From Ga0077560 sp046330395 (GTDB lineage: Bacteria; Actinomycetota; Thermoleophilia; Miltoncostaeales; Miltoncostaeaceae), in assembly GCA_046330395.1 (NCBI GenBank), contig JAXLSS010000004.1, positions 213,086 through 277,085 on the forward strand: a stretch of 64,000 nucleotides of DNA, read 5' to 3'. This document shows, one piece after another, positions 18,752 through 27,900 of the stretch (its first letter is position 1; each line of letters starts with the position of its first letter). The notes under the pieces are model-generated. The model searched no databases. It was given only the letters and a program-made list of their open reading frames with translations, and had not been told where the DNA came from. The translations under genes were made by a program, and so were the position numbers.

Positions 18752-19614
18752 GTGCGCGCGTCCCGGTAGCGCAGCAGCAGCAGCAGCGTGGACAGCGCGA
18801 TCACCGCGGCGAACGCGCCCACCAGCGGCGCCCGGGGGATCTCGTGCGCCCCGAAGAAGACGTGGCGGGTGAAGTTGGCGGGCAGCGTGAACAGGTTGAG
18901 CGCCACCCATCCGCGGCCCAGGCGGAGGCCGAACGCCAGCGAGCCGGCCAGGAACCCCGACAGCAGCATCAGCCCGATGAACCCGCCCACCGCGAACGCG
19001 CGGCGGCTGGTGAGCGACGCCACCGCCAGGCCCAGCAGCGCGTAGTACAGCGAGATCAGCACCCCGCCGCCGATGAGTCGCGGCAGCTGGTCCAGGTGGT
19101 CCCACAGGTACGACAGGGCGTCCTTGGCGAACACCGTGTTGCCGGCGAACAGCACCAGCACCGGGCCCAGGGTGATCACCAGCAGCGGCATCACCGCTCC
19201 CAGCACCTTGCCCGCCAGGTACTCGCGGGGCGAGGTGGCGGTGGCGAAGTACAGGCTCAGCACCCGGTCGCGGCGGTCCGGGCACACCATCTCCGGCGCC
19301 GTCACCGCGGTCCACACCAGGATGATCACCGTGATCACCCCGAAGTAGTTGGCGTACGGGAGGATGTCCACCGGCAGCCGGTCGACGTTGAAGTTGTCGG
19401 CCAGGAGCGCCCGCACGGCCAGCACGCCCATGCCGGGCAGGAACGCCAGCAGCACCAGGGCGATGGGGATGAACTTGGCGGTCCAGCCACGGCGGCGCCC
19501 CAGGGCGCGCAGGGCGCTCCACCGCGCCAGCCACCACACGGCCTGCGCGCGCCCGTTGCGCGACCCGTCGTAGGCGGCGTAGCCGATGTCGTGGATGCGG
19601 GCGCCGCCGGTCAG
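18748..19614 (-). CDS. ABC exporter permease A, apparent CTG start
   Basis: 288 residues. The N-terminus ARIHDIGYAAYDGSRNGR is the conserved cytosolic lead of ABC-2 permeases of this type, so translation must start before it. The only nearby codon is CTG 19614, again in a CTGA overlap with the ATPase stop. Helices include FIPIALVLLAFLPGMGVLAV, FGVITVIILVWTAV, VMPLLVITLGPVLVLFAG, LISLYYALLGLAVAS and the last AVIALSTLLLLL. It pairs with the ATPase encoded directly upstream. Confidence 0.8.
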   Translation of the reverse strand: MTGGARIHDIGYAAYDGSRNGRAQAVWWLARWSALRALGRRRGWTAKFIPIALVLLAFLPGMGVLAVRALLADNFNVDRLPVDILPYANYFGVITVIILVWTAVTAPEMVCPDRRDRVLSLYFATATSPREYLAGKVLGAVMPLLVITLGPVLVLFAGNTVFAKDALSYLWDHLDQLPRLIGGGVLISLYYALLGLAVASLTSRRAFAVGGFIGLMLLSGFLAGSLAFGLRLGRGWVALNLFTLPANFTRHVFFGAHEIPRAPLVGAFAAVIALSTLLLLLRYRDART

Positions 19615-20519
19615 CTCATCACCTCGATCACCGCGTCCTCCAGCGCCCGGCCGGCCGGGCCCAGGTGCACGATCCCCACCCCCGCGTCCGCCGCGGCGTC
19701 GCGGATGCCGTCCAGCACGGCGTCGCCGGTGCGCTCCACGTGGAACACGGCGCCGTTGCGCCGCGCGGTGTGGCCCGCGGCGTCCAGCCGGGCGGCGAAG
19801 GCGTCGGCGTCGCCGGTGACCCGCACCTCCAGGGCATGCCCGTCGTCGGCCAGCCGGGCGATGCGCTCGTTGGCGGCCACGCGCCCCTCCCGCAGCACCA
19901 CCACGGTGTCGCATGTGGCCTGGATGTCGTCCAGCACGTGCGAGGACATCAGCACCGCGATGCCCAGCTCGTGTGACAGGCGCCCCACCAGCGACAGCAT
20001 CTCCGCGCGCCCGGAGGGGTCCAGGCCGTTGGTGGGCTCGTCCAGGATGACCAGCTCGGGGGAGTGCACGATGGCCTGCGCCAGCTTGGCCCGCTGCCGC
20101 ATGCCCGCCGAGTACGTGCGGATGAGGCGGCTGCGCTCCTCCTCCAGGCCCACCACGAACAGGGCCTCAGACGCCCTGCGGATGGCCACCCGTCGTGGCA
20201 GGCCGCGCAGCTCGGCGAAGTGCACCACCACGTCCGAGGCGGCCATGTCCAGCGGCAGGCACTCGTGCTCGGGCATGTAGCCGATGCGCCGGCGCAGGTC
20301 GTGGGCCGACGCCCCCACCGTCTGGCCCAGCACGCGCAGCTTGCCCTCCTGCGGGGTCACCAGCCCCAGCACGGCGCGCATCAGCGTGGATTTGCCGGCC
20401 CCGTTGGCGCCCAGAAGACCGGTGGCGCGGCCGTCCATGCGCACGTCCACGCGCTCGAGCGCCTGGACGGCACCGAAGCGCACCGACACCCCCGTCGCCT
20501 CGATCACCGCGTCCGCCAC
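19611..20519 (-). CDS. ABC transporter ATP-binding protein A
   Basis: 302 residues from GTG 20519, the first gene of the operon. Walker A GANGAGKST, signature YSAGMRQRAKLAQ, Walker B LVILDEPTNGLDPSG and H-loop SSHVLDD are complete. About 40 percent similar by eye to the second ATPase, so the operon probably arose by duplication of an ATPase-permease pair. The transported compound cannot be read from sequence. Confidence 0.9.
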   Translation of the reverse strand: MADAVIEATGVSVRFGAVQALERVDVRMDGRATGLLGANGAGKSTLMRAVLGLVTPQEGKLRVLGQTVGASAHDLRRRIGYMPEHECLPLDMAASDVVVHFAELRGLPRRVAIRRASEALFVVGLEEERSRLIRTYSAGMRQRAKLAQAIVHSPELVILDEPTNGLDPSGRAEMLSLVGRLSHELGIAVLMSSHVLDDIQATCDTVVVLREGRVAANERIARLADDGHALEVRVTGDADAFAARLDAAGHTARRNGAVFHVERTGDAVLDGIRDAAADAGVGIVHLGPAGRALEDAVIEVMS

Positions 20520-20603
20520 GCCGGGGATCGTATCGACCGGCTTGGGCGTCCCCCCGCGAGCCGGGTGCCGGCCCGCCGGGGGACGCGCCGCGCCCCCCGG
20601 CGA

Positions 20604-21230
20604 TCAGGGAGCGGTCACCGCCCAGGTGCCGTGGCTGTTCCAGCTGAAGGAGGAACCGTTACTGCCCGGGGCGCTGCTCAGGATGAACCCCCAGCGGGAC
20701 GCGCCCGGGGTGCCCTGGGTGGCCGGATCCACCGTGGTGACGGCGGCGTTGGAGAACTGGCCCCCCTCGTACACGCACAGCTGCCCGGCGGCCGCCTGCG
20801 GCGCGGCCGCCGTCCCGGGGCACTCCGGGATCGCGGAGCCACCCTTGGCGATGAAATGCGGGGTCGGGGTGGCGGCCAGCGCGAACGGGAACGTCACGGC
20901 GGCCGATTCGCCGTTCTGCGCGGCGCCGGACACGCCCATGCCCGTCACGGCGTACACGCCGCGCATGGTCTGCCCGCTGGGCAGGGAGGTCTGGAACGGT
21001 CCCGCCGGCCCCTGCGCGCCCACGGGGCCCTGCGGCCCCTGGGGGCCCTTGCGCGCCAGCTTGGCCCGCAGCGAGGGCGCCAGGTCGCGCGCGCCGATGG
21101 AGCCGTCCTTGACCTGTCTGCCGGTGATCAGCGCGGAGGCCCCCGCCGTGGCCACCCATGCGATGCCGATGCCCAGCGCGAATGCGGCGGCCAGTGCCCC
21201 GCGTCCGCGGAGCCGTCCTGTGTGCGTCAC
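20604..21230 (-). CDS. Secreted collagen-like protein
   Basis: 208 residues from GTG 21230 with GGAGGGG upstream. Signal/TM segment LAAAFALGIGIAWVATAGASA, then ITGRQVKDGSIGARDLAP, a lead motif often seen before collagen repeats in actinobacteria. A short Gly-X-Y tract GPQGPQGPVGAQGPAGPF covers six triplets. The C-terminal 125 residues are a beta-rich domain with one Cys pair (PECPG, QLCVYEG). It may form a trimeric surface stalk; the tract is too short for a long fibre. Confidence 0.7.
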   Translation of the reverse strand: MTHTGRLRGRGALAAAFALGIGIAWVATAGASALITGRQVKDGSIGARDLAPSLRAKLARKGPQGPQGPVGAQGPAGPFQTSLPSGQTMRGVYAVTGMGVSGAAQNGESAAVTFPFALAATPTPHFIAKGGSAIPECPGTAAAPQAAAGQLCVYEGGQFSNAAVTTVDPATQGTPGASRWGFILSSAPGSNGSSFSWNSHGTWAVTAP

Positions 21231-21307
21231 GTCCCCTCCGTTCCCACGGCGCCGGGCGCCCTTGCAATGGGACGGAGGCTATCCGGGGACGGCCGGATGG
21301 CCGCGTG

Positions 21308-22183
21308 TCAGGCCCCCAGCAACTCCCAGGCCTCGGTGCCGGCGCGCAGGCGGGGCGACCATCCACCGGCCTCGCGCAGCCGGCGGCTGGACACCCGCTG
21401 GGAACGGGACATGGGGCCGTCCGGCATGGTCATGCGCTGCAGCGCGTCCCTTCCCACCGCCGACGCCAGGGCGCCGTCGATCTCGGCGTTGGTGGGCGGC
21501 TCGGTGTCGGTGACGTTGTAGGTGCCCGGCGGCACGCGCAGCGCAGCCGAGACGGCCGAGGCCGCATCGTCCAGCCACAGCGTGGGCCGGTAGGCGCCGG
21601 GCGGCCCCATGGCGATGGACGCGCCCTGCCGCGCCGCTTCCAGGGCGAACATGGCCGACCCGCTGTCGGCGCCGATGAACAGCCCGAAGCGCAGCACCAC
21701 CGTGTCGCCGGGGAAGAGCTCGCGCGCATTTCGCTCGGCCACCAGGGCGCTGGCGGTGACGCCCTCCCCGCGCACGGGTGCCCGCTCGTCCAGCCACGCG
21801 TCCCCGCCGTCGGCGTACACGAACGCGATGGACTCCTGCACCAGCCGTTCCGCGCCGGCGTCACCCGCGGCCCGCGCGATGGCCGCCGAGCCCTCGGTGC
21901 GCAGGCGGTCGTTCTCCCGCCAGGCCTCCGGATCGGCCATCCGGTCCGCACCGGGGATGTGGGTGAGCAGGTTCACCACCACCTCGGCGCCGTCGAACGC
22001 GCGCCGCAGGGAGGCCTGGTCGAACACGTCGGCCTCCACGGGGACCGCGCCCAGGGCCACGAGGCGTTCGCGCCCCCGGTCCGACCGGGTCACGCCCGTC
22101 ACCTGATGTCCCGATGCCACCAACTCCCGCACGGCCCGGCGCCCGATCACCCCGGTGCCCCCCGTGACAACGATCCGGCTCAT
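21308..22183 (-). CDS. NAD(P)-dependent epimerase/dehydratase (atypical SDR)
   Basis: 291 residues from ATG 22183 with GGAGGGG upstream. GGTGVIGRRAV is the GxxGxxG Rossmann motif of extended SDRs. The catalytic region reads QESIAFVYADG, where the usual Y-x3-K lysine is not evident, so it may be an NmrA/complex-I-assembly type binding protein. The C-terminus has MSRSQRVSSRRLREAGGWSP, like the sugar-epimerase tail. A stress-type promoter match lies 65 bp upstream. Substrate unknown. Confidence 0.75.
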   Translation of the reverse strand: MSRIVVTGGTGVIGRRAVRELVASGHQVTGVTRSDRGRERLVALGAVPVEADVFDQASLRRAFDGAEVVVNLLTHIPGADRMADPEAWRENDRLRTEGSAAIARAAGDAGAERLVQESIAFVYADGGDAWLDERAPVRGEGVTASALVAERNARELFPGDTVVLRFGLFIGADSGSAMFALEAARQGASIAMGPPGAYRPTLWLDDAASAVSAALRVPPGTYNVTDTEPPTNAEIDGALASAVGRDALQRMTMPDGPMSRSQRVSSRRLREAGGWSPRLRAGTEAWELLGA

Positions 22184-22247
22184 GAGGATCCCCCTCCGAT
22201 GCATTGCGGCGCAGCGGGGCCGGGCCCGCTGCAACTCTGCCCCGGGT

Positions 22248-22272
22248 GTGCCCCGGGCGACAACGTCCAAAC
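22248..22272 (-). promoter_or_regulatory. SigB-type promoter of epimerase gene
   Basis: On the minus strand GTTTG, 14-nt spacer, GGGCAC; 65 bp before ATG 22183. Confidence 0.6.
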
Positions 22273-22284
22273 CCGCCGGGCCGG

Positions 22285-22310
22285 GTTTCGGGTGTGGATG
22301 GGACGGGAAG
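22285..22310 (+). promoter_or_regulatory. SigB-type promoter toward alpha/beta hydrolase
   Basis: GTTTC, 15-nt spacer, GGGAAG; 246 bp before ATG 22556, so the leader would be long. Confidence 0.45.
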
Positions 22311-22555
22311 TGCCCCGGTGGGCGCGCCCAGCGCACGTCGGCGTCGCCACCGGGGGATGTCCGGGCACCGGAGGGCACTCGGTGCCGGGTGGTCCAGCGG
22401 CGGGCGACCGGCGACGTGGCCGACGGGCGATCCGTGGGTTGGCCTTCTCTCCAGCCACCCCTCCCCGCGCACCGGCGGGACGGATCGCCGCCACGATCGC
22501 CGCACCGGCGGGCGGCGGGTGCGCCCCACCCAACCACCGTGATCGGAGGGGACCC

Positions 22556-23407
22556 ATGCCTCGCCTGCCCGTCGGCGTCGAGAACGGCAGCCACATCGAG
22601 ATCCACTACGAGGACCACGGCGCCGGGACGCCGGTGGTGCTCATCCACGGCTACCCGCTGAACGGCCGGTCGTGGGAGCACCAGGAGCGGGCCCTGCTGG
22701 ATCAGGGCTTCCGGGCCATCAACTACGACCGCCGCGGCTTCGGGAAGTCCAGCCAGCCCACCGTGGGCTACGACTACGACACCTTCGCGGCCGACCTCTA
22801 CACGCTGCTGGAGCACCTGGACCTGCACGACGTGGCCCTGGTGGGGTTCTCGATGGGCACCGGGGAGGTCACGCGCTACCTGGCCAACTACGGGTCGGCC
22901 CGGGTGTCCAGCGCCGTCCTCATCGGCGCGGTCCCGCCGTTCCTGCTGCAGACCGCCGACAACCCCGAGGGCGTGGACGGCGAGGTGTTCCAGAACATCA
23001 AGCACGCCATCCTGGACGACCGCTACGCCTACTTCTCCACGTTCTTCGACAACTTCTTCAACACCGACACCCTGGGTGGCACGCGCATCAGCCCGGAGGC
23101 CCGCGCGGCGGCGTTCAACGTGGCCGCCGGCGCGTCGCCGCACGCCACGCTGGCATGCGTGGACACCTGGCTCACCGACTTCCGGGACGACCTGTCCAAG
23201 ATCGACGTGCCGACCCTGGTGATCCACGGCACCGACGACCGGATCCTGCCGTTCGACGCCACCGCCGCCCGGTTGAAGGACCTCATCCGCGAGGTGGAGG
23301 TGGTGCCCGTGGACGGCGGTCCCCACAACGTCTGCTGGACCCACCCCGAGGTGGTCAACCCCGCGTTGCTGCACTTCCTCCGGGCGCACGCGCACGCCCT
23401 GCACTGA
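22556..23407 (+). CDS. Alpha/beta hydrolase, non-heme haloperoxidase type
   Basis: 283 residues from ATG 22556 (GGAGGGG upstream). HGYPLNGRSWEHQ is the oxyanion region, VGFSMGTGEVTRYL the nucleophile elbow (Ser about 98), HGTDDRILPFD supplies the Asp and GGPHNVCWTH the His. This triad and order match the cofactor-free chloroperoxidase/perhydrolase group. In cells these act as esterases or peracid formers; the name peroxidase reflects an in vitro reaction. Cytosolic. Confidence 0.88.
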   Translation: MPRLPVGVENGSHIEIHYEDHGAGTPVVLIHGYPLNGRSWEHQERALLDQGFRAINYDRRGFGKSSQPTVGYDYDTFAADLYTLLEHLDLHDVALVGFSMGTGEVTRYLANYGSARVSSAVLIGAVPPFLLQTADNPEGVDGEVFQNIKHAILDDRYAYFSTFFDNFFNTDTLGGTRISPEARAAAFNVAAGASPHATLACVDTWLTDFRDDLSKIDVPTLVIHGTDDRILPFDATAARLKDLIREVEVVPVDGGPHNVCWTHPEVVNPALLHFLRAHAHALH

Positions 23408-23420
23408 CGGCCCGCGCGGC

Positions 23421-23445
23421 GTTTCCTGGCCCACCCGCCGGGAAC
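23421..23445 (+). promoter_or_regulatory. SigB-type promoter of SRPBCC gene
   Basis: GTTTC, 14-nt spacer, GGGAAC; 38 bp before ATG 23483. One of the cleanest matches in the window. Confidence 0.7.
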
Positions 23446-23482
23446 ACCAAAGGAACGAGTAGAGACACGAGGAGGCCGACGC

Positions 23483-24169
23483 ATGTCGACGATCGAAGAG
23501 ACCATCGAGGTGGCGGCGCCCGTCCGGGCCGCATACGACCAGTGGACGCAGTTCGAGGACTTCCCCCGCTTCATGGAGGGGGTGCAGGAGGTGCGCCAGC
23601 TGGACGACACGCACCTGCATTGGCGCGCGACCGTCGCGGGCGACAGCAAGGAGTGGGACGCGGAGATCACCGAGCAGGTGCCCGAGCAGGTCATCGCGTG
23701 GCGCGCCGTGGGCGGCTACCGCAACGCCGGCGTGGTGCACTTCGAGTCGCTCGGCGGTGAGCGCACCAAGATCCACCTTCTCCTGGACCACGAGCCGCAG
23801 GGGGCCGCCGAGAAGATCGGTGACTGGCTGGGTTTGGTGGGGCGTCAGGCCAAGGACGACCTGAAGCGCTTCCGCGACCTCATCGAGGCGCGCGGCGACG
23901 CGCCCCAGGGGTGGCGCGGCGAGGTCGGCGATGAGGGCACGCACGGCACCGGCGCGGCGGCGGGTGACCGAATCACCGACCCCACGCCGCAGCAGACCCG
24001 CATCGACGACCCGGAGGCCGGCGCCATGGGCATGCAGAGCGACCCCATGCGCAAGGGGGACCTCGGCGCGGACACCGCCCGCGACCTCACCGAGGGGCCC
24101 ACGCCGGAGACCCGGGAGGCCATCGAGGGTGACCGGCCGCGGCGCACCGGCCGCGGCGAGGGCATCTAG
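23483..24169 (+). CDS. SRPBCC (COQ10/polyketide-cyclase-like) stress protein
   Basis: 228 residues. Residues 1-145 are an SRPBCC hydrophobic-pocket domain: ETIEVAAPVRAAYDQWTQFEDFPRFMEGV, then WRAVGGYRNAGVVHFESLG and the long C-terminal helix AAEKIGDWLGLVGRQAKDDLKRF. The last 80 residues are low-complexity, acidic and probably disordered (TPQQTRIDDPEAGAMGM). Actinobacterial homologues of this cyclase/dehydratase type are often stress-linked; ligand unknown. Start ATG with GAGGAGG upstream. Followed at 79 bp by the coiled-coil protein gene, probably co-transcribed. Confidence 0.85.
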   Translation: MSTIEETIEVAAPVRAAYDQWTQFEDFPRFMEGVQEVRQLDDTHLHWRATVAGDSKEWDAEITEQVPEQVIAWRAVGGYRNAGVVHFESLGGERTKIHLLLDHEPQGAAEKIGDWLGLVGRQAKDDLKRFRDLIEARGDAPQGWRGEVGDEGTHGTGAAAGDRITDPTPQQTRIDDPEAGAMGMQSDPMRKGDLGADTARDLTEGPTPETREAIEGDRPRRTGRGEGI

Positions 24170-24248
24170 CGCACAACCGGTGGTGCGGGGCCCGGCGCCA
24201 CTATCCGGGCCCGCACCACCGCATGTCCGGCGTGGGGGAGGGAATGCG

Positions 24249-24740
24249 ATGGAGCATCTGGAGGAGATCGCCCGCGTGGAGCGGCGCATCGAGGAGTTGC
24301 GCGCCGAGGTGGCGAGCACCGGTGAACGCGAGGCGGCGGGTGAGCTGGGGGACCTGGACCAGCACCAGGCCGACCAGGCGTCCGAGATGGAGGACCGGGA
24401 ACGCACGCTGGGGGTGATCGAGCAGCTGGAGCGGCACCTGCGGCGGCTGCGCACCGGGGAGGCCGACGACCCGCTGGACCCGGCGCCCGGGGCGTTCGGC
24501 GACGAGGACGACAGCACCCCCCTCGACGCCCCCGAGCCGCGGGAGGACCTGTCGGCCATCCCCATGGCCTGGGGCGAACCCGCCGACGATCCCGATCTGG
24601 TGGCCGACCCGCAGGAGGACTCCGGGGAGCCCGACATCGACATGCCGGGGGCGACATACCCGCACGAGGGCGGCGCCCCGGTGGTGGGCCGCCCGGAACC
24701 CGGTGACGACCGTCTGGAGCGGGAGTACCGGCCCGACTGA
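24249..24740 (+). CDS. DksA/TraR-like coiled-coil protein without zinc finger
   Basis: 163 residues, very acidic. Residues 1-70 form a helical hairpin (RVERRIEELRAEVAS...GELGDLDQHQADQASEMEDRERTLGVIEQLERHLRRL). The DQHQADQASEMEDRER segment matches the DNHPADxATExxER element of the DksA/TraR N-terminal coiled coil. The C4 zinc finger that normally follows is missing; instead there is an acidic tail with no cysteines. It may bind RNA polymerase or be a stress protein that kept only the coiled coil. The call is a resemblance, not a profile hit. Confidence 0.6.
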   Translation: MEHLEEIARVERRIEELRAEVASTGEREAAGELGDLDQHQADQASEMEDRERTLGVIEQLERHLRRLRTGEADDPLDPAPGAFGDEDDSTPLDAPEPREDLSAIPMAWGEPADDPDLVADPQEDSGEPDIDMPGATYPHEGGAPVVGRPEPGDDRLEREYRPD

Positions 24741-24909
24741 GGGCGGTGCCGGGGAGCCACCGGTGCGCGCCGGCTGGTTCCACCGGGGAGGAGCGCGCCG
24801 ACGGCCCGCGACACGCGAGGCCGCTCGGAGCGCACATTTGCAACGCCGATTCCATCCGTGCGGGCCAACGCGGTTTCACCACAGGCCCGTATACGTAGAA
24901 AATCCGGTC

Positions 24910-27900
24910 ATGACCACCGGTGCCACTCCGCATGGAGTCTCCACGCCCAACTTCCCCCCCGGCACCGACCGGGTCGCGGAGGTCATCGCGTCGCGCGACT
25001 GGGCGTCCACCCCCCTGGGACCTCGCGAGGACTGGCCGGCCGAGTTGCGGTCGCTGCTGCGGGTGCTGCTGACCTCGCGGTTCTCCATGTGGCTGGGCTG
25101 GGGACCCGACCTGGCGTTCTTCTACAACGACGCCTACCGCCGGGACACCCTGGGCACCAAGCACCCGTGGGCGCTCGGGCGCCCGGCGCGCGAGGTGTGG
25201 GCGGAGGCGTGGGACGACCTCGCACCCCGCATCGAGCAGGTGATGGCGGAGGGGCGGTCCACGTGGGACCAGGCGCTGGAGCTGCGACTGGAGCGTGGCG
25301 ACTCGCCGGAGGAGACCTACCACACGTTCTCCTACAGCCCCATCACGGGCGACGACGGGGCGGTGCTGGGACTGTTCTGCGTGGTCACCGAGGAAACCCA
25401 TCGCGTGATCGGGGCCCGCAGGATGGCCACGCTGCGACGGCTTGGAGGCGACCTGGCCATGCAGCTGGAGGAGGACGAGATGCTGCGCGCCCTGGGTGGC
25501 AGCCTCGCCTCCAACACCCGGGACCTGCCGTTCACGTGCGTCTACGTCTCCGAGGCCGACGGGGTGGCACGGCTGGCGGGCACCAGCGGCATCACCCCGG
25601 GAGCGCCGGGGGCGCCCGAGGTGATCGCGGGTGACGCCCCCGCCTGGCCGCTGCCGTCCGGTGGCGGGCCGCTGGTGGTGGACGACCTGCGGGACCGCTT
25701 CGGCGACCTCCCCACGGGGGAGTGGGACCGCCCGCCGTCCCGGGCGGTGGTGGTGCCCCTGGTGATGCGGGCGGGGGACCCGCCGCTGGGCTGGTTCGTG
25801 GCCGGCATGAACCCGCTGCGCCCCCTCGACCAGGAGGCGCTGGGGTGGGTGGAGCTGGTGGCGGGACGCATCGCCGGCAGCCTCGCCACCGTGCGCGCCT
25901 ACGCCGGCGAACGTCGCCGCGCCGAGGCGCTGGCGGAGCTGGACCGGGCCAAGACCACCTTCTTCAGCGACATCAGCCACGAGCTGCGGACGCCGCTCAC
26001 CCTGATGTCCGGCCCGCTGCAGCAGGCCACCCAGCGCCCCGAGCTGCCCGACGACCTGCGTGAGCAGCTGGGGTTCGCCTACCGCGGCAGCGGCCGCCTC
26101 CTGAAGCTGGTGAACACCCTGCTGGAGTTCGCGCGCATCGAGGCGGGACGGGTGGACGCGCGCTTCGAGCCGATCGAGCTGGCGGCCTTCACCGAGGACA
26201 TCGCCAGCGCCTTCCGCTCGGGTGCCGAGACCATGGGCCTGCGGATGACGGTGGCGTGCGCACCGCTGGGTGAGCCGGTGTTCGTCGACCCGGAGATGTG
26301 GGAGAAGATCGTCTCCAACCTGCTCAGCAACGCGCTCAAGTTCACCCACGAGGGCGAGGTGCACGTCGCGCTCGCCCTCGAGGATGCCGACGCGGTGCTG
26401 CGGGTACGGGACACCGGCATCGGGATCGCGCCCGACGACCTCCCCGAGTTGTTCCGCAGGTTCCATCGCGTGCGTGGCGCCGAGGGCCGCACGCACGAGG
26501 GAAGCGGGATCGGCCTGGCGCTGGTGTCGGAGCTGGCCCAGCTGCACGGCGGCCGGGCGGGCGTGCGCAGCCGGCCCGGCGCGGGCAGCGAGTTCGAGGT
26601 GCGCATCCCGCGGGGACGGGCACACATCCCGGATGAGCACCTGGCCGCCGCCCCGGCGATGCGCGACGGCGTCACCACACAGCAGTTCGTGCAGGAGGTG
26701 CTCTCCTGGGCGGACGACCCGGATCCGGCACCCGAGTTCCCGGGAATGCCGGTGGCCGACGCCCGCGCCGCGGCCTCGGGACGCATCCTGGTGGCCGATG
26801 ACAACGCCGACATGCGCGCGTACCTCACCCGGCTGCTCGGGAGCCACTACGAGGTGCGCGCGCTGGCCAACGGGCATGACGTGCTGCGCGCGGCCATGGA
26901 CGACCCGCCCGACCTCATCGTCAGCGACGTGATGATGCCCCGGGTGGACGGCCTGGAGATGGTGCGCCGGCTGCGCGCCAACCCGCGCACCGCGCGGATC
27001 CCGGTGATGCTGCTGTCGGCCAGGGCCGGGGTGGAGGCGTCCGAGGAGGGGCTGGACAGCGGCGCCGACGACTACCTGCTCAAACCGTTCAGCGCGCGGG
27101 AGCTGCTGGCCCGGGTGGGCGCCCACATGGCCCTGGGCCGGGCCCGGCGGGAGGCGGAGGATCAGGAGCGGGCGGCCCGCGAGCGCATCGAGGACCTGCA
27201 GGCGCGCACGGCCCGCGACGAGCAGCGCCTGCGCCTGCTGGCCACGGCGTCCACCACCTGCCTGTGGGGTACCGACGCCGCCGGGGTGGTCACCGAGCCC
27301 AGCCCCTCATGGGAGGAGTTCACCGGTCAGGCCACCTCCGAGTACCTCGGCCCGGATCGCGGCTGGCTGGACGCCTTCGACGGCCCGGACCGTGAGCGGC
27401 TCACGCACTGGTTCACCGGCCCGGCCCGGCCACGGGACGCGGTGGCCCGTCTGCGGCATGCCGACGGCACCCACCGCCGTGTGCGCCTGCACGCGGTGCC
27501 CGTGACGGCGGAGGGGGCCGTGGGGGAGTGGATCGCCAGCGCCACCGACGTGGAGGACGAGCTGCTGCTGCGGGAGGAGCACGAGCGGCAGCACTTGGAG
27601 CTGCGCGTGGCCCAGGCGCAGATCGCGCAGGCCACCGCGGCGGGCAGGGTGGGGGTGTGGACCTGGGAGATGGCCGGCGATCACATCACCGCCGACCCGG
27701 TGTTCGCGCAGATCCTCGGCCTCGAGGCCGGCGGTGCCGGCCCGGTGGCGACCTCCGTCGTCGGCTGCTGGAGGCCGTGCACCGGAGGACCGCGACGCCG
27801 TGCACCGCGCGCTGCGGGAATCGGTGCGCACCGGCACCGACCACGAGGCGGAGTTCCGGGTGCACGGTGCCCATGGTGAGCTGAGCTGGGTGCTCAGCCG

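Larger units (their letters stand above)
22184..22555. other. Divergent promoter region
   Basis: 372 bp between the epimerase (minus) and the alpha/beta hydrolase (plus). It holds one stress-type promoter match for each strand, at 22248-22272 and 22285-22310. The rest, up to the hydrolase start, contains no convincing gene. Confidence 0.6.

Noticed and set aside
24873..24894. GTTTC...GTATAC before the giant kinase gene as a SigB-type promoter
   Set aside because: The spacer would be only 9-11 nt and the GGG of the -10 is missing. It may be another promoter class.
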